Assembly: GCA_963930655.1 (NCBI GenBank)
Contig: OZ005600.1
Span: 12,837,501 to 12,901,500, forward strand
DNA length: 64,000 bases
Direction of reading: 5' to 3'
Source of the DNA: Myrica gale
Taxonomy: Eukaryota > Streptophyta > Magnoliopsida > Fagales > Myricaceae
The notes under the pieces were generated by a model. It searched no databases. It worked only from the letters and a program-made list of their open reading frames with translations, and was not told where the DNA came from. Shown one piece after another: positions 1 to 10,698 of the stretch (positions are counted from its first letter, which is position 1; the number at the start of each line of letters is the position of its first letter). The position numbers and the translations under genes were made by a program.

Positions 1-327
1 GACGTGTGAATTCAACCCGTCCAACCCGGCTGTCACGTACATGCCTTGGCCGCGGCCAACTTCGGGTGAATTTGGGTCGGCGGTTTCGGTGATGTAGTCA
101 TCTGTCACAAAGACAGTTCCGAATTGGGTGAAGGTCCAAGCCTTACCGGCGATACCTGCGACTGGGATGACCGTGGCATTGGGGTTGCCGTGCGCCGAGA
201 TGTCTTGGAAGTACAAAGATAGCTGAGTTTCTTTAAGGTTCGCAGCTTCTGCTACATATAGGGATATGACTAGAACTGAGAGTAACAGAAAATTGGTAAG
301 TCGTTTTGGTACAAAGTTTGGAGCCAT
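1..327 (-). CDS. Dirigent protein, 5' part only (runs off the left window edge)
   Basis: The minus strand reads from an ATG at 327 and stays open to the window edge, giving about 109 residues; the C-terminal part lies outside. The start MAPNFVPKRLTN is followed by a hydrophobic signal peptide ending near AEA. The dirigent-domain blocks NPNATVIPVAGIAGKAWTFT and VFVTDDYITET follow, and nearly match the intact copy at 2021-2566. Dirigent proteins are secreted to the apoplast. Known members steer stereoselective coupling of phenoxy radicals in lignan biosynthesis or help build lignin barriers; the product of this copy cannot be told from sequence. It is the first member of a same-strand tandem array of three. 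A TATA-like sequence (TATAAATT on the minus strand, about 419-426) precedes it. Confidence 0.88.
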   Translation of the reverse strand, partial: MAPNFVPKRLTNFLLLSVLVISLYVAEAANLKETQLSLYFQDISAHGNPNATVIPVAGIAGKAWTFTQFGTVFVTDDYITETADPNSPEVGRGQGMYVTAGLDGLNSHV

Positions 328-1621
328 AGCTGGATGGTGGTAAATTAGGCAATCAAGAGCTAGGCTCTAGTTAGGAATAAGAGTACTTTGTGAGTCTGTA
401 TCCATGAATGGGTGTCTCAATTTATAAGTGTTAAGGGAGGAATTTTTTGTTGGGTAGTCAACAAAATATTTGTTTAGACTTTTCTTGTATGGGAATTGGT
501 CAAGGACTACCATCTTTACCCGGAGCTAGAAGCCAGATAAGAGGGGGCTACAGGTCATCTTGTTGTCTATTCCACAAATGGTTTTGCCCTTGTTTTCTTC
601 GCTTGATCATTAAACAAATAACTCTTTGGCTTAGTTTATTGCTCATGTGAATCGTGTGAGATGATATTCTTGAATCATGATCCCAAATATATATAAGATG
701 GAAAATGTGGACACATTTTATTAATACAATATTGGATAAATTAAACTAAATTAGTCTCTACAACTAAATTTGAGAGTTGACTGATACACATGAGAGTGAT
801 TTAAACTCAGAGAGGCCTCTGCTATATATGTCTCCAAACAACTGCTTAGAGCGACAATAATTCACTTACTATTTATTTATATATAGGTGGAGTGCTAAAT
901 ATTTATTTTACTGTTAATTCGAAACTGTATACTGGAATATTTGCAAGTCAAGCCCACAAAAGGTTCTGGGCCGGGATTCTTCCGTGTCTCATCCCTTTTA
1001 GACCATCTCTGGAGTAGCCAGTAAATTAACAGAAGCAGATTAACCAAGTCCATTATTCTACAGCCCAAGCATGCAGCACGCATACTTGTAGGTCAAATCA
1101 GGAACAGAGGTTGTGGCATCTCTAATTCAACTGCGTAGCGGTGTTATGGTCATCCATCAGCTGCACATGCCGAAGCCACTTTCCAAAGCGATGCTTTGCT
1201 TGCCGCTTGCCCCACGCACCTATTTCAAAACTTTCTCGTCCGAACGTTGACTAGTATAACATAGCCTTTCTGGTGCCATGTTGCGTTCTAAGAATATTAG
1301 AGTTGCCAGATTATGAATTTGAGTTTTCTGCTCAAGTTATGATGTCTGTGACTGGCAGAGGAGATCCTGAATCCACTTGCATAATCCGGGGCATAATTGT
1401 TTCAGAATTCTGAGATGAAGTAGATCAAATCTACTAACTGAACTATAATCCATGTGTTTTAAATTAGAGACGCAAATCAGAAGTAGAGGAGCTTTGTGAA
1501 TCTTCAGTTTCTTCGAATAGTACCTAGGCACTCGCGGGAGAGAGAACAGAAACGCGTTGGATGGGCATATAATCAGAAAAGGGACAAGATTGAGATAAGA
1601 CGAATTTTCTCACACAATTGG
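328..1621. other. Intergenic, promoter side of the first dirigent gene
   Basis: Besides the TATA-like site near 419-426 I see no gene here. The short open frames show no family features and no splice logic. The stretch is moderately AT-rich. From about 1555 it becomes similar to 4850-4930, which marks the downstream edge of the duplicated dirigent unit. Confidence 0.6.
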
Positions 1622-1800
1622 GCATGTTTGAAGGTGGAAATTTTGGGTATTGGAGTTTGAGAAATATTATAAATTAAAGATATGTTATGAGAGTTGGTGA
1701 AAAAGTGAAGAGAGAAGCTTTTTAATAAATATTATAATAATAAAAAATTATGTGATGAATTTTTTATCATTAAATCTAAATTTTTGGACCCAAATTATTA
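1622..1800. mobile_element. Degenerate Tourist-like MITE copy
   Basis: An AT-rich stretch of about 170 bp carries the block GTGAAAAAGTGAAGAGA. The same block, in either orientation, sits inside the better preserved MITEs at 48847-49046 and 30661-30853. The ends here are worn and no target duplication was found. The call rests only on the shared internal block. Confidence 0.35.
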
Positions 1801-2020
1801 GGCTAAAACCAGACCATATATATGAAGCTGAGCTGATGGTTAGTTTCAAAACGATAAAATAAAAATACAAGTACAAGAACAATGCAGCTAACAAAAACAG
1901 GGACATGGCATCCCAGCCTTGCTTTTCTCACAGTTATTACTACAGCAACAATCATTTCTCCGCCTCGACGAACCTCTTGGCTTCTCTATTATTTTTTTCT
2001 GAACCCATCAGCATTTCCAA

Positions 2021-2566
2021 CTAGTAATGTTGCACCGTGACATTGCAACGGATAATCGCGTACTGGGTGGGTACGTCCACGGAGTATGTCTCAAAAGTTA
2101 CATAGCCTCTGGCAAATCGGAATTTCCCAGTCCCGGACACGACGGACACCTCTCTAACAGGGTCAAACTGCTTGCTGATTCCTAGAATTTGTAATGTGCT
2201 TCCGTTGTACGCCTGATTTGTGAACACTACGGAGACCATAACATGTGTATTCTGTCCGTCCAAACCAGCTGTAATGTACATGCCTTGGAGATGGCCAACT
2301 TTGGGTGAACTGGGGTCTGGTGTTTCGGTAATGTTATCATCGGTGACATAGAGGGTACCAAACTGGGTAAATGTCCAGGCCTTGCCGGCGATACCTGCAA
2401 CTGGGATGACCGTTGCATTCGGGGAGCCGAAGGCTGAGAAGTCTTGGAGGTAGAAGGATAGCTTGGTTTTTTTAAGGCCCCCTGCTTCGGCCAAGTATAC
2501 GGTCGTGGCTAGAACCAATACTAGGACTATATTGGTGAGTCTTTTTGGTATTAACTTTGGTGCCAT
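2021..2566 (-). CDS. Dirigent protein, intact single-exon gene
   Basis: Intronless, 181 residues, the usual size for the family. The start is the ATG at 2566; an in-frame TTG two codons upstream is not a plant start, and the first copy also begins MAP. Residues 1 to about 28 are a signal peptide (basic KLIPKR, a Leu/Val run, then AEA). The dirigent beta-barrel domain fills about residues 32-180. Visible blocks are LSFYLQDFSAF, AGKAWTFTQFGT, VTDDNITE, GMYITAGLDG, VVSGTGKFRFARGYV and the C-terminal NVTVQHY. NAT, NGS and NVT are possible N-glycosylation sites. The protein is expected to be secreted and to direct radical coupling of monolignols in the cell wall; the stereospecificity is unknown. 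A TATA box lies at 2659-2667, about 95 bp upstream. Confidence 0.94.
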   Translation of the reverse strand: MAPKLIPKRLTNIVLVLVLATTVYLAEAGGLKKTKLSFYLQDFSAFGSPNATVIPVAGIAGKAWTFTQFGTLYVTDDNITETPDPSSPKVGHLQGMYITAGLDGQNTHVMVSVVFTNQAYNGSTLQILGISKQFDPVREVSVVSGTGKFRFARGYVTFETYSVDVPTQYAIIRCNVTVQHY

Positions 2567-2658
2567 GGCCAAGGTACGTAGCTAATTGAGAAATAAGAAT
2601 GGGCTAGATAGGAAGAGAATGAGTTTTGAGTTTGCTCTTCTGAGGTGCTGCGTGGTCT

Positions 2659-2667
2659 CTATTTATA
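2659..2667 (-). promoter_or_regulatory. TATA box of the intact dirigent gene
   Basis: The minus strand reads TATAAATAG about 95 bp before the ATG. The same block, with the same flanking GAGACCACGCAGCACC, occurs upstream of the dirigent pseudogene at 11767-11775. The core promoter was therefore copied along with the gene. Confidence 0.7.
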
Positions 2668-2869
2668 ATTAGATGAGTACTCGGACAATATTCTGCCGCC
2701 TATTCAACAACTATCGATCCTGACAGCTCGACTTGTTGAAGTAAACTTGAGCTCGCGGGCCTTCATGTTTAAGGTCGCGTGCAGCTTGCTTTTTTTTTTT
2801 TTAATATCTGTAACAACTCATCTGATAAACTTCCAGCAAGTTCCTCTTCCAACGGATCTGTGTCCCTCA

Positions 2870-3590
2870 CATGTTCTTTTTCATGTGATAGCATATGGCT
2901 GTACGTAGTTGCCAAACTAGAAAATATTGTTTATGAAGAAATGGTGGCCAATCTTAAACATTAACTCCAGGCCTCATGATCCTTATCGGATTGCTTGGTT
3001 CAAGAAAGGTAACGAGTTAAAAATTATTAGAGATCGTCTCGTCTCATTTTCTATTGAAAAAAAAAACTATCCAAATCAAGAACTGTGTGATGTAGTTCCT
3101 TTGGATGTATGTCACATACTCATTGGAAGATCATGGCAATATGATAGGCATGTCTTGCATAATGGGTATAAAAATACGTACACCTTTATAATGGAAAAGA
3201 AAGAATTTATTCTTTTACCATGAAAAGAGGAAATAGCTCTCAAATCATTACAAGAGGTTGGTAGCATTTTTCTTATTGTGCCAAAATTCTTGAAAGAATG
3301 TAAAGAAAGCAATGGAAATTAAGTATGAGCAAGCGGCTAAAGCACATCTTCGTGTCAAAGTTTTCAAGGAAGATGATTTTGTGTGGGTGTTCTTAAATAA
3401 AATTTTTTTTTTTTCTGGCACAGCTAAAGGAGAACAGATTGGAACTAGCCGAATTTTAAAGAATGACAATGCCTACTAGCTAGCTTGAGCTTCCTCCAAC
3501 TATCAATATGCAGCCTATCTTCAATGTTCAATATTGATTATCATATCATGTAGACGTTGAAGAGACCTCGCAGGCGAGTTCTTTGTCACC
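2870..3590 (+). pseudogene. Ty3/gypsy retrotransposon remnant, internally collapsed
   Basis: From about 2930 the plus strand encodes a stretch typical of plant gypsy polyproteins just after the protease: PYRIAWFKKGNE, CDVVPLDVCHILIGRSWQYD and NGYKNTYTF. From about 3315, in other frames, come pieces typical of the integrase C-terminal and chromodomain-proximal region, such as RILKNDNAY and an ELPPT-like block. Reverse transcriptase, RNase H and the integrase core are missing between them, so a deletion of several kilobases joined the two ends. Stops and frameshifts are present and no LTRs were recognised. It is a dead fragment between the dirigent copies. Confidence 0.7.
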
Positions 3591-4100
3591 GTAAGAGGAT
3601 CATGCAATGCCAAGTAATGCAAGATTAATCATTTTGAAGACTGAGCTCTTGGAGATTTTAAAGTCTCAAAAAGACTAACCTTAGACAATTAAAAGTCTTT
3701 TAATTTCTTATCTATGTTTTATTTTCATCTAGACTTCCTAGTAAGTTGAGTTTTGATAGTAAGTACTTCTGCCTCGACGCTTGGAAAGCTGTAAAATGAT
3801 TCTTGGAAATTAAGATGCGAGGCAATTAAATGTGACTCTTTGAGAGATGTAACACAATTAATACAAGAAGTACTAGTATAAATATATATATGTGATGGAA
3901 GATGAAGAAGTCATTCAATCAAAAATTATATTCATTTTTTAAAATTAAAAATTTAGTTCAGTTTTTCTCCCTTTTACCTTTATTTTCTCATTGTGAATTT
4001 GTGTTCTCAAAATTCCTCTTTCTCTGTCTTTTCATCAATATGAAAGATAGAGGCTACCCCAGCAGCAATGCATCTTATCCTATGCATAATGTCTCTACAC

Positions 4101-4767
4101 TAGGAGTTTTCATTTGCACCGGCGGTTACTGTTTTAACCGCTACAGGTGTCGTTACCGGTAGGGGCGGTTATTGTGCCTTAGCGGTGCGGTGACGGTGTC
4201 AAATATGTGATTCCGTCAATTGCGGTGACGGTGACGGTTTTCGCCAAACCGTCACCTACACTACCGTTAACCACCCCTAGTTGAGACTTGAGATGATTAT
4301 TGATTATGTGACATACTTTTGTTGGGCTTTTGTTGGAATATGTTAGTTGGTTTATGTCACATTGTTGGACACTTTTATTAGACTTTAGTCTTTATGTTTG
4401 AATTTAATATTATGTTATACTTTTGGACAACTTTATATTTGTTTTGATTGTTAATGATTATGGCATTATATTTGAATATGTTATGATATTTGTCCATTTG
4501 ATATGATTATTGATTATGATATTATGTTGGAAATTTAAACAGCTTAAAACAGTAAAAAAATGAAAAAGCTGAAGGAAAAAGCTTTTTTTTTGCACAACGG
4601 TTATACGGTTTAAGCGGTTATCGTATAACCGTTACCGTTAATACCGTCACCGGTAAGGGCGGTTGTTGTGCCTTAGCGGTGCGGTGACGGTGTCAAATAT
4701 GTGATTCTGTCAATTACGGTGACGGTTTTCGCCAAATCGTCACCTACACTACCGTTAACCACCCCTA
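4101..4767. mobile_element. Non-autonomous hAT element with a perfect 8-bp target duplication
   Basis: The element starts TAGGAGT and ends ACCCCTA, and is flanked on both sides by CTCTACAC (4093-4100 and 4768-4775), an exact 8-bp duplication typical of hAT transposons. Both ends are rich in GGCGGT/ACCGTC-type subterminal repeats like those of the 4.9-kb hAT at 24090. The interior is AT-rich and non-coding. A 120-125-bp block is present twice (about 4155-4279 and 4649-4767), so the right end seems to have been copied into the body. It has no transposase and would depend on a relative. Confidence 0.85.
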
Positions 4768-4839
4768 CTCTACACTGCCTCTAGAATGGATGACAAAATA
4801 GATTTCACACATGAATTACCAAAAGCATTTAATATACAC

Positions 4840-5081
4840 TATAATTAACCCTTGGATGGGCATGCATATAACAGAAAAGGGACAAAATTGTGATATGACC
4901 AATTTTCTTTCCAAAAGTAAATAAGCCCCAACATCGAATCGATGTTTATTACACAATCTGCAGCCGATTAAAGACATCTGGTGGTTTTAAAACGATCAAA
5001 TAATAATAATACAAGTACAAGAACAAGATGTTGCTAACAAAAACAAGGACTTGGCATCCCAGCCTTGCTTCTCTCACAGTT
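4840..5081 (-). pseudogene. 3' flank and 3' UTR of the dirigent pseudogene, left of the LINE
   Basis: This piece matches the region downstream of the intact gene (about 1555-1600 and 1857-1945). Shared blocks include ACAAGTACAAGAACAA, GGCATCCCAGCCTTGC and TCTCACAGTT. The match breaks off exactly where the LINE begins and resumes on its other side at 10699. This stretch was therefore once contiguous with 10699-11673. Confidence 0.8.
5069..5081. repeat. Left copy of the LINE target-site duplication
   Basis: TTCTCTCACAGTT occurs here and again at 10699-10711, directly bordering the LINE. A 13-bp duplication is typical of target-primed reverse transcription. Confidence 0.85.
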
Positions 5082-5304
5082 TTTTTTTTTGGGTAACTGT
5101 CATATATTCCCAAAATGGCAAAAGCCAAAGAAAAGATACAAGGGTAACAAGATACATGCACTCCACAGAAAATCTACACCCAATCAACCAAGCAATCTAC
5201 ACCACATCAGACTGCAAAACAACAGCATAAAGAAATGTGCAACTACAAGAGAGCACCCAGCACAACATAAAGCAATCTACACCACTACAAGAGAGAACCC
5301 AACA

Positions 5305-8300
5305 TCATATAGAGCACCCAACGTCAAGGAGAGAGACACTCCACTTCGCAAGGAGCTGAATATTATAGGCCGTCTTCTTAACTCTACCAAATGAGCACGC
5401 TCTTGCCTTAACAAGAGACATGATCTCCAACAACACATGCACTAGTTGCCTAGCCTTGTTAGCAAAACACCGTTGGTTCCTCTCTCGCCAAATAGAATAG
5501 ACAAAGGCTGAAAAAACCAACCTGTTAACACGAGATTCAAGGGAGTTTCCTTTCAGGTTCATCGCACACCACTCCACAGTTGCTTCCCAATTCCTATGTG
5601 CCCTTGGAAAACCACACTTATCACTCAATAAGCACCAAATACGTCTTGCAAAGGGACAGTCACAAAATAAATGGTTCAAATCCTCTATCCTAGCTTCACA
5701 GAAAGTACACGTAACCTCTTGCACTAGCCAATACCCCCGAAGCCTTTCCATTGTATTTAGTCTCCCCCGAATTGCAAGCCAAAGAATAAAAGAGAATCTT
5801 GGAACATGCCCATTAAACCAGAGGAGATGGTGCCACAAACAATCCCTTCTACTTGGTTGGATTCGGTTAACAACACTGACAATGGAAAATTTTCCACTTG
5901 CATTCCAACTCAACTTCACGCTATCACTTCTAAAAGGATTGGGTCTGAAACTATCAGGAGTAGCCCTAGCAACAGTCTGCCAAAAGAGGGAAGGGTCACC
6001 CTGAGGCCACCTCCAATTCGCTCCTGCAATCAGCTCCTGGACAGTGGCTGAGGTCCCCAAAGTAGCACCCCTCAACTCAGGCAGGTCTACTTAAGCAATT
6101 AAGGGCCCAAGGGGATGCCAGTTATCTTGCTAAACACGAGTATTCTCTCCATTCCCTACTTCATGTTTCACTACATCTCTGACCCCCTCCCGCAGTTTGA
6201 GAAGTTTCCTCCAGTTCCATGAGCAATTACCAGGGGGTTGTAGGTCCTATAGCGATATGCCCTTTATCAGATTATCCTTAACCCAACTTACCCAAATTGA
6301 GTGCTCACCCTCCTCAAACAGATGCCAAATATGTTTTGCCATAGCAGACTTGTTCCACACCTTTAGATCCACTAGCCGAAGTCCTCCCTGATGTTTAGGA
6401 AGACATACTTCAGACCAAGCCACCTTGCACCCTCCTCTCTCTAGGCTGGAACCTTTCCACAAAAAGGCACGAAGAGTACTCTCCACCATCTTAACAACTG
6501 AGCTAGGCAACATAAACAGTGAGGACCAGTACCCCTGAATTGAATAGATGACAGCCTTGATTAACTGCAGCCTTCCCGTGTACGAGAGATAGTTGGTAGT
6601 CCAGCAGCGCATCTTGGCGAGAATACGATCACTAAGAGCTTGGCAGTCCACTCGCCGAAGCCTGGCTGAAATTAAAGGTACACCCAAGTATTTCATTGGT
6701 AATGCCCCCTCTTGGTAGCCCAAGACATCTAACAGAACATGCCTAATTTCATCAGTGAGTCCACTAAGAAACATATTGCTCTTGGCCGGGTTCGGCTTCA
6801 AGCCCGAAAGCTCCTCAAACTCGAGAATACATTGCTTAAAGAGTTGGACAGCATCATTAGTTCCTCGACAAAAAAGCAATAGATCATCCGCAAAACACAG
6901 ATGCGTTATTTTCGTCTTCTTGCACCTCCAATGGAACTTGAACTCTCTGCTTGCAGTGGCTTGCTTCAATAGGCCCGAGAAGGCTTCCATCACCAAGGTA
7001 AAAAGGTAAGGGGACATAGGATCACCTTGCCTTAACCCCCTCTGTCCCGAAAAAAATCCATTCATCCTGCCATTTATAAGAATTGAAAAACGAGCAGAAG
7101 AAATACACTCCTGGATCCATTGACGCATATTAGATGGGAACCCTGCAACATCTAGGATTGCCCAAAGAAAATCCAAGTTTACCATGTCATAAGCTTTCAT
7201 CAGATCAACCTTGATAGCACACTTTGGGGGACCTCCATTCTTGTGATAACCCCGAAATAACTCTTGAGCAAGTAGCACATTGTCTCCAATCCTCCTTCCC
7301 TTAATAAAAGTCGTTTGCTGCCTACCCACCAAATCTGGCATTACTTCTTTCAACCTATTTGCAATGACCTTTGTAATACATTTGTACACTACGTTACAAC
7401 AAGAGATAGGCCGAAAGTCCTTAAGATTGGAAGCATTAGGAATCTTGGGGATAAGGCAACTGCTGTACTGCTCACCTGCTTCAAGAGTCTACCAGAATTG
7501 AAGAAAGATTTGACTGCACTAAAGAAGCTCTCCCCAACACACGACCAAGCTTTCTGGAAAAAAATAGACATTATACCCATCCGATCCCAGAGCCTTAGAA
7601 TCCTTAATTGAGAAGATAGCATTTTTTATTTCAGCATCTGAGACCTCCATGCCTAGAGTACGACTCTGCTCCACAGAAAGAGGAGGCTCAAACAATTCAG
7701 CAACTCTCCCTGCATCAACTGAAGCATTGCTCAAATCTCTCCCCCACAACTTGCTGTAAAAATCCACCACTTCGTCCCGAATAGCCTCCGGGAACTCCAC
7801 TCGAGACCCATCATCTCGGGTTAACGATCTAATCCTGCTTTTACTATGGTACCCTTTAACAGCTCGAAAGAAAAATTAGAATTATGGTCCCCTAATTCGA
7901 GCCATTGTACCCTAGATTTCTGTTTATAGAAGCTTTCCAAATCACGACTCAGCCTACAAAAAATCTGGGCAGCATCAGCTTCCTTAGCAAAAAGTTCTCT
8001 GCAAAGAGGTTGAACTTGGATACTTCTTTGAATCTCCTCCAGCTTTTCACGGGCTTCCAACACACGTTGTGGCAGGTCTGAAAAATGCTCCTTGTTTGGC
8101 GTGTGTAACTCTCCTTTCAACCTTTTCAGCTTCGAACACAATTGGAACATAGGAGTTCCCTGGATATCTAAGCGCCAAACCTTCTCAACTGTCTCTAAGA
8201 AAAGGGGGTGGTCTCCCCAAAAATTAAAAAACAGAAAGGACCTCTGAAATTTGGTCAAACGAGCTACGCGAACAGTCATAGGGGAATAATCTGACACTCC

Positions 8301-8936
8301 AGGGGGATGGAAGGTTACCTCCCAACATCTATTGACAAAAACACGATCCAACTTACGCATGATTGGCTCTGACTCTCGTCTATTTGACCAAGTATAAAAC
8401 TGTCCATTGAACTTAAGATCTGAGAGTTCAGCTTCCAATGAACACTCTGCAAAGTCCTCCTTCCAACTAGGCCACCCTAGTGCTCCCCCACTTCGTTCAC
8501 TCCTACTAACCACAGCATTAAAATCACCCAATACTAACCATGGAACGGCCAAAGAGCTCCACCTCCTCAAATCTCGCCAAAGTGCTCTTCTACTGTTATA
8601 GCAGTTCAACCCATAAGCTACCGAAATACACCCATCCCATTTTCCAGCCACATTGGTAACTTTGCAATGGATACACTGATCAGACTCTCCTAGCACACCA
8701 ATTGTCCAGCACTCTGGGTCCCACCCAATCCATATTCGACCATTAGGTGACTTGGTATAATTCGTGACCCAGTGCCACCCATTTGCCAACTTCTTCTACA
8801 CCAAAATAGAATTGTGTTCTTTTACCCTTGTTTCCAAAATACCAACAAAAGTTAGATGATGCTCCTTGATAAACCTACGTATCTTGCTCTGTTTTAGAGA
8901 ATTATTCAGTCCTCGTATATTCCAGCATCCAATCAT
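5305..8936 (-). pseudogene. LINE ORF2: endonuclease / reverse transcriptase, frameshifted
   Basis: The ATG at 8936 begins MIGCWNIRGLNN, the usual plant L1 ORF2 start. A TAG near 8801 interrupts it. The APE-type endonuclease follows (8789-7821) with WLVLGDFNAV and RKLDRVFVN, but the late motif reads SDYSPM where the family usually has SDH. A frameshift near 7860 leads into the RT linker, with further shifts near 7600 and 7390. The RT (7389-6247) shows FIKGRRI, KAYDMVNLDFL, GLRQGDPMSPYLF and the catalytic FADDLLLF. The C-terminal zf-RVT region (6075-5305) has FILWLAIRGRLNT and CTFCEARIEDLNHLFCDC. It would act as the nicking and reverse-transcribing enzyme for element mobility. At least four lesions make it inactive. 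Confidence 0.9.
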
Positions 8937-8968
8937 CAAAAAATCCAAAACTGGGTAAACACCAAACC

Positions 8969-10588
8969 TCATCTCCTCCTTCCCCCAGCAGAGGGAGGAG
9001 ATTGTCGAGCCTTTGCTTTTCCACCATGTTTCAAAGGATTATTTTTACCCAGGGAATCCTTTGCTTTAACCCCCAGTTGGTTAAGAATTGGCGAGACACT
9101 ATGGGGTTCAGAGAGCTCATTGGACAACACTTTAGTGGGTGACAAAAGTTGGCCCACCTTCATGTTCTCAACTGAAGGTGGATCATGCAAATTTTCAGCC
9201 TTGTCAGGTATTGCTGGCTCCATTTCCTTTTCCTTACCCTTCCTAGAAACAACATGCCACTCATGTAGCTTACGGGCCGGTGCAGGCTGTGCAGGAGGAA
9301 CATTCTTCCCACATGAGCCAGTAAAGTGACCAAAGCACTTACATGTGGTGCAAATATCAGGAGCCCCATCGTACTCAATAGACACTGTGAATTGACCCCA
9401 TGCATCACTCACATCAAATTCCTGAATTAATTCCTTCGAAGCATCAACTTCAACACAAATTCTGGCAAACCCAACGCGACTCTTATCTACAGTCTTGCGG
9501 TCTGGGTATAATGGTTTGCCCACTCCACTCGCCACAGTACTTAAACCAGCCTTTGTCCAATATTCGAGAGGCAACCCCGTGATTCTCACCCAGAGCGGAA
9601 TTTTGGAAAGCTCCACTTTGCGTAGGCACAACCTCGGATGCCAACGTTTGAGAAACAGAGGCCTACTTACAAAGTGCCATGAACCTCCCCCCAATACTCT
9701 GTCAACAGACTCCATACTATCAAACCGAAAAAGATAGAAACCATTCTCAGTGGAGAGAACATCCAACAAACCCTCCTGCTTCCATAACTTCCGAGCAAAG
9801 GAGTTAACAGTCGTATAGCTCAGCCTCGGGCCAATAAAATGGCCTACAAGAGTTTTCTCCCACTCTGCATATCCATTTTTAACTACATCTTCAGATGGTT
9901 TCACTACCACCCTACCATTCTCATTAGCAGGTGGTATAAATTTAAGATTCATAACATGACTCCTACGCATGTCTCCACCCACAACACCAGCAAAGGTCTT
10001 ACCTTGAAGGTTTTCTGGCGGACCACCTTGCCTCTCTTGCCTCTCTACAGTTGATCCCCCAAGACCCACCAGATTTGGCTGGCGCATCCCCTCGAAAAGA
10101 GCTTGCAGTAGCTTCCGGAGCAAAATGCACTGTGGGGTTCCTCGATCTGCTACCATGTCTTTGGCCCCATTTGCCCTCAGAAGGTCCTCAAGATCTTGAG
10201 CGATTGAACCGACCAGGCCGACCACTCCCAAATCTGCCATGTCCTCCATCAGCCACCTTGTTCCTCAACGCCTCTAACTCTGCACGCAACTCTTCATTTT
10301 CACCAACAATTTTTGCCCAGGCTCCCATTCGTTCTCTCGCTTCTGGAGCGATCTCAGGGAAACCTCCCACTCTTTTTCTGATTCAGAGTCCGACCCTATC
10401 TCTCCATCCCTTTGGTAAGCCAAAGAATCATGGACTCGAGAGACCAATGCTTGGGAATCGACCTGCACAGAGTCACTTGGCTTTCTAGATCCACAAAGAT
10501 CAACCACTAGGCCACAACCTTCATCAGGCTGGTTTGTCCCTCCAGCCTTCCCAGATACAAGATCCCGCTCTATCTCCAGCTTCGTCAT
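8969..10588 (-). pseudogene. LINE ORF1: DUF4283 / zinc-knuckle RNA-binding protein, frameshifted
   Basis: The longest intact frame starts at 10249 (426 residues). It contains a DUF4283 domain (about residues 120-300, with FARKLWKQEG, PLFLKRWHP and PLWVRITGLPLEYW) and a C-x2-C-x4-H-x4-C knuckle (CTTCKCFGHFTGSC). A basic tail follows. Upstream, in two other frames, are a glutamate-rich coiled-coil piece (ENEELRAELEALRNKVA) and an acidic N-terminal piece (TKLEIERDLVSG from the ATG at 10588). The original ORF1 therefore began near 10588 and has lost its frame twice. It ends 33 bases before ORF2, the usual dicistronic L1 layout. Known ORF1 proteins bind the element RNA. Confidence 0.85.
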
Positions 10589-10698
10589 CACCACGCGCTC
10601 CCACACGCCGTCACAGACAAGGGCTCAGGTGAGGCACGAGTTTCAAAAGTGTCGCCAACCAACATCATCCAAAATGCCCACTCTAGCTCCTTGAGTTT

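Larger units (their letters stand above)
5082..10698 (-). mobile_element. L1-type LINE, near full length (about 5.6 kb)
   Basis: A non-LTR retrotransposon in minus orientation. It begins on the left with a T-run (5082-5090, the poly-A tail on its own strand) and ends on the right near 10698. It is flanked by the 13-bp duplication TTCTCTCACAGTT. It carries both expected genes: ORF1 with DUF4283 and zinc knuckle (about 8969-10588), and ORF2 with endonuclease, reverse transcriptase and zinc-binding region (about 5305-8936). Both are broken by frameshifts or stops, so this copy is dead. It sits in the 3' UTR region of a dirigent gene copy. Confidence 0.93.

Noticed and set aside
447..650. Small open frame upstream of the first dirigent gene
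   Set aside because: It has no family features, conserved motifs or splice logic, and is within chance length for AT-rich DNA.
3902..4162. Open frame of 86 codons ahead of the small hAT
   Set aside because: It runs into the hAT element and its composition is that of AT-rich non-coding DNA.
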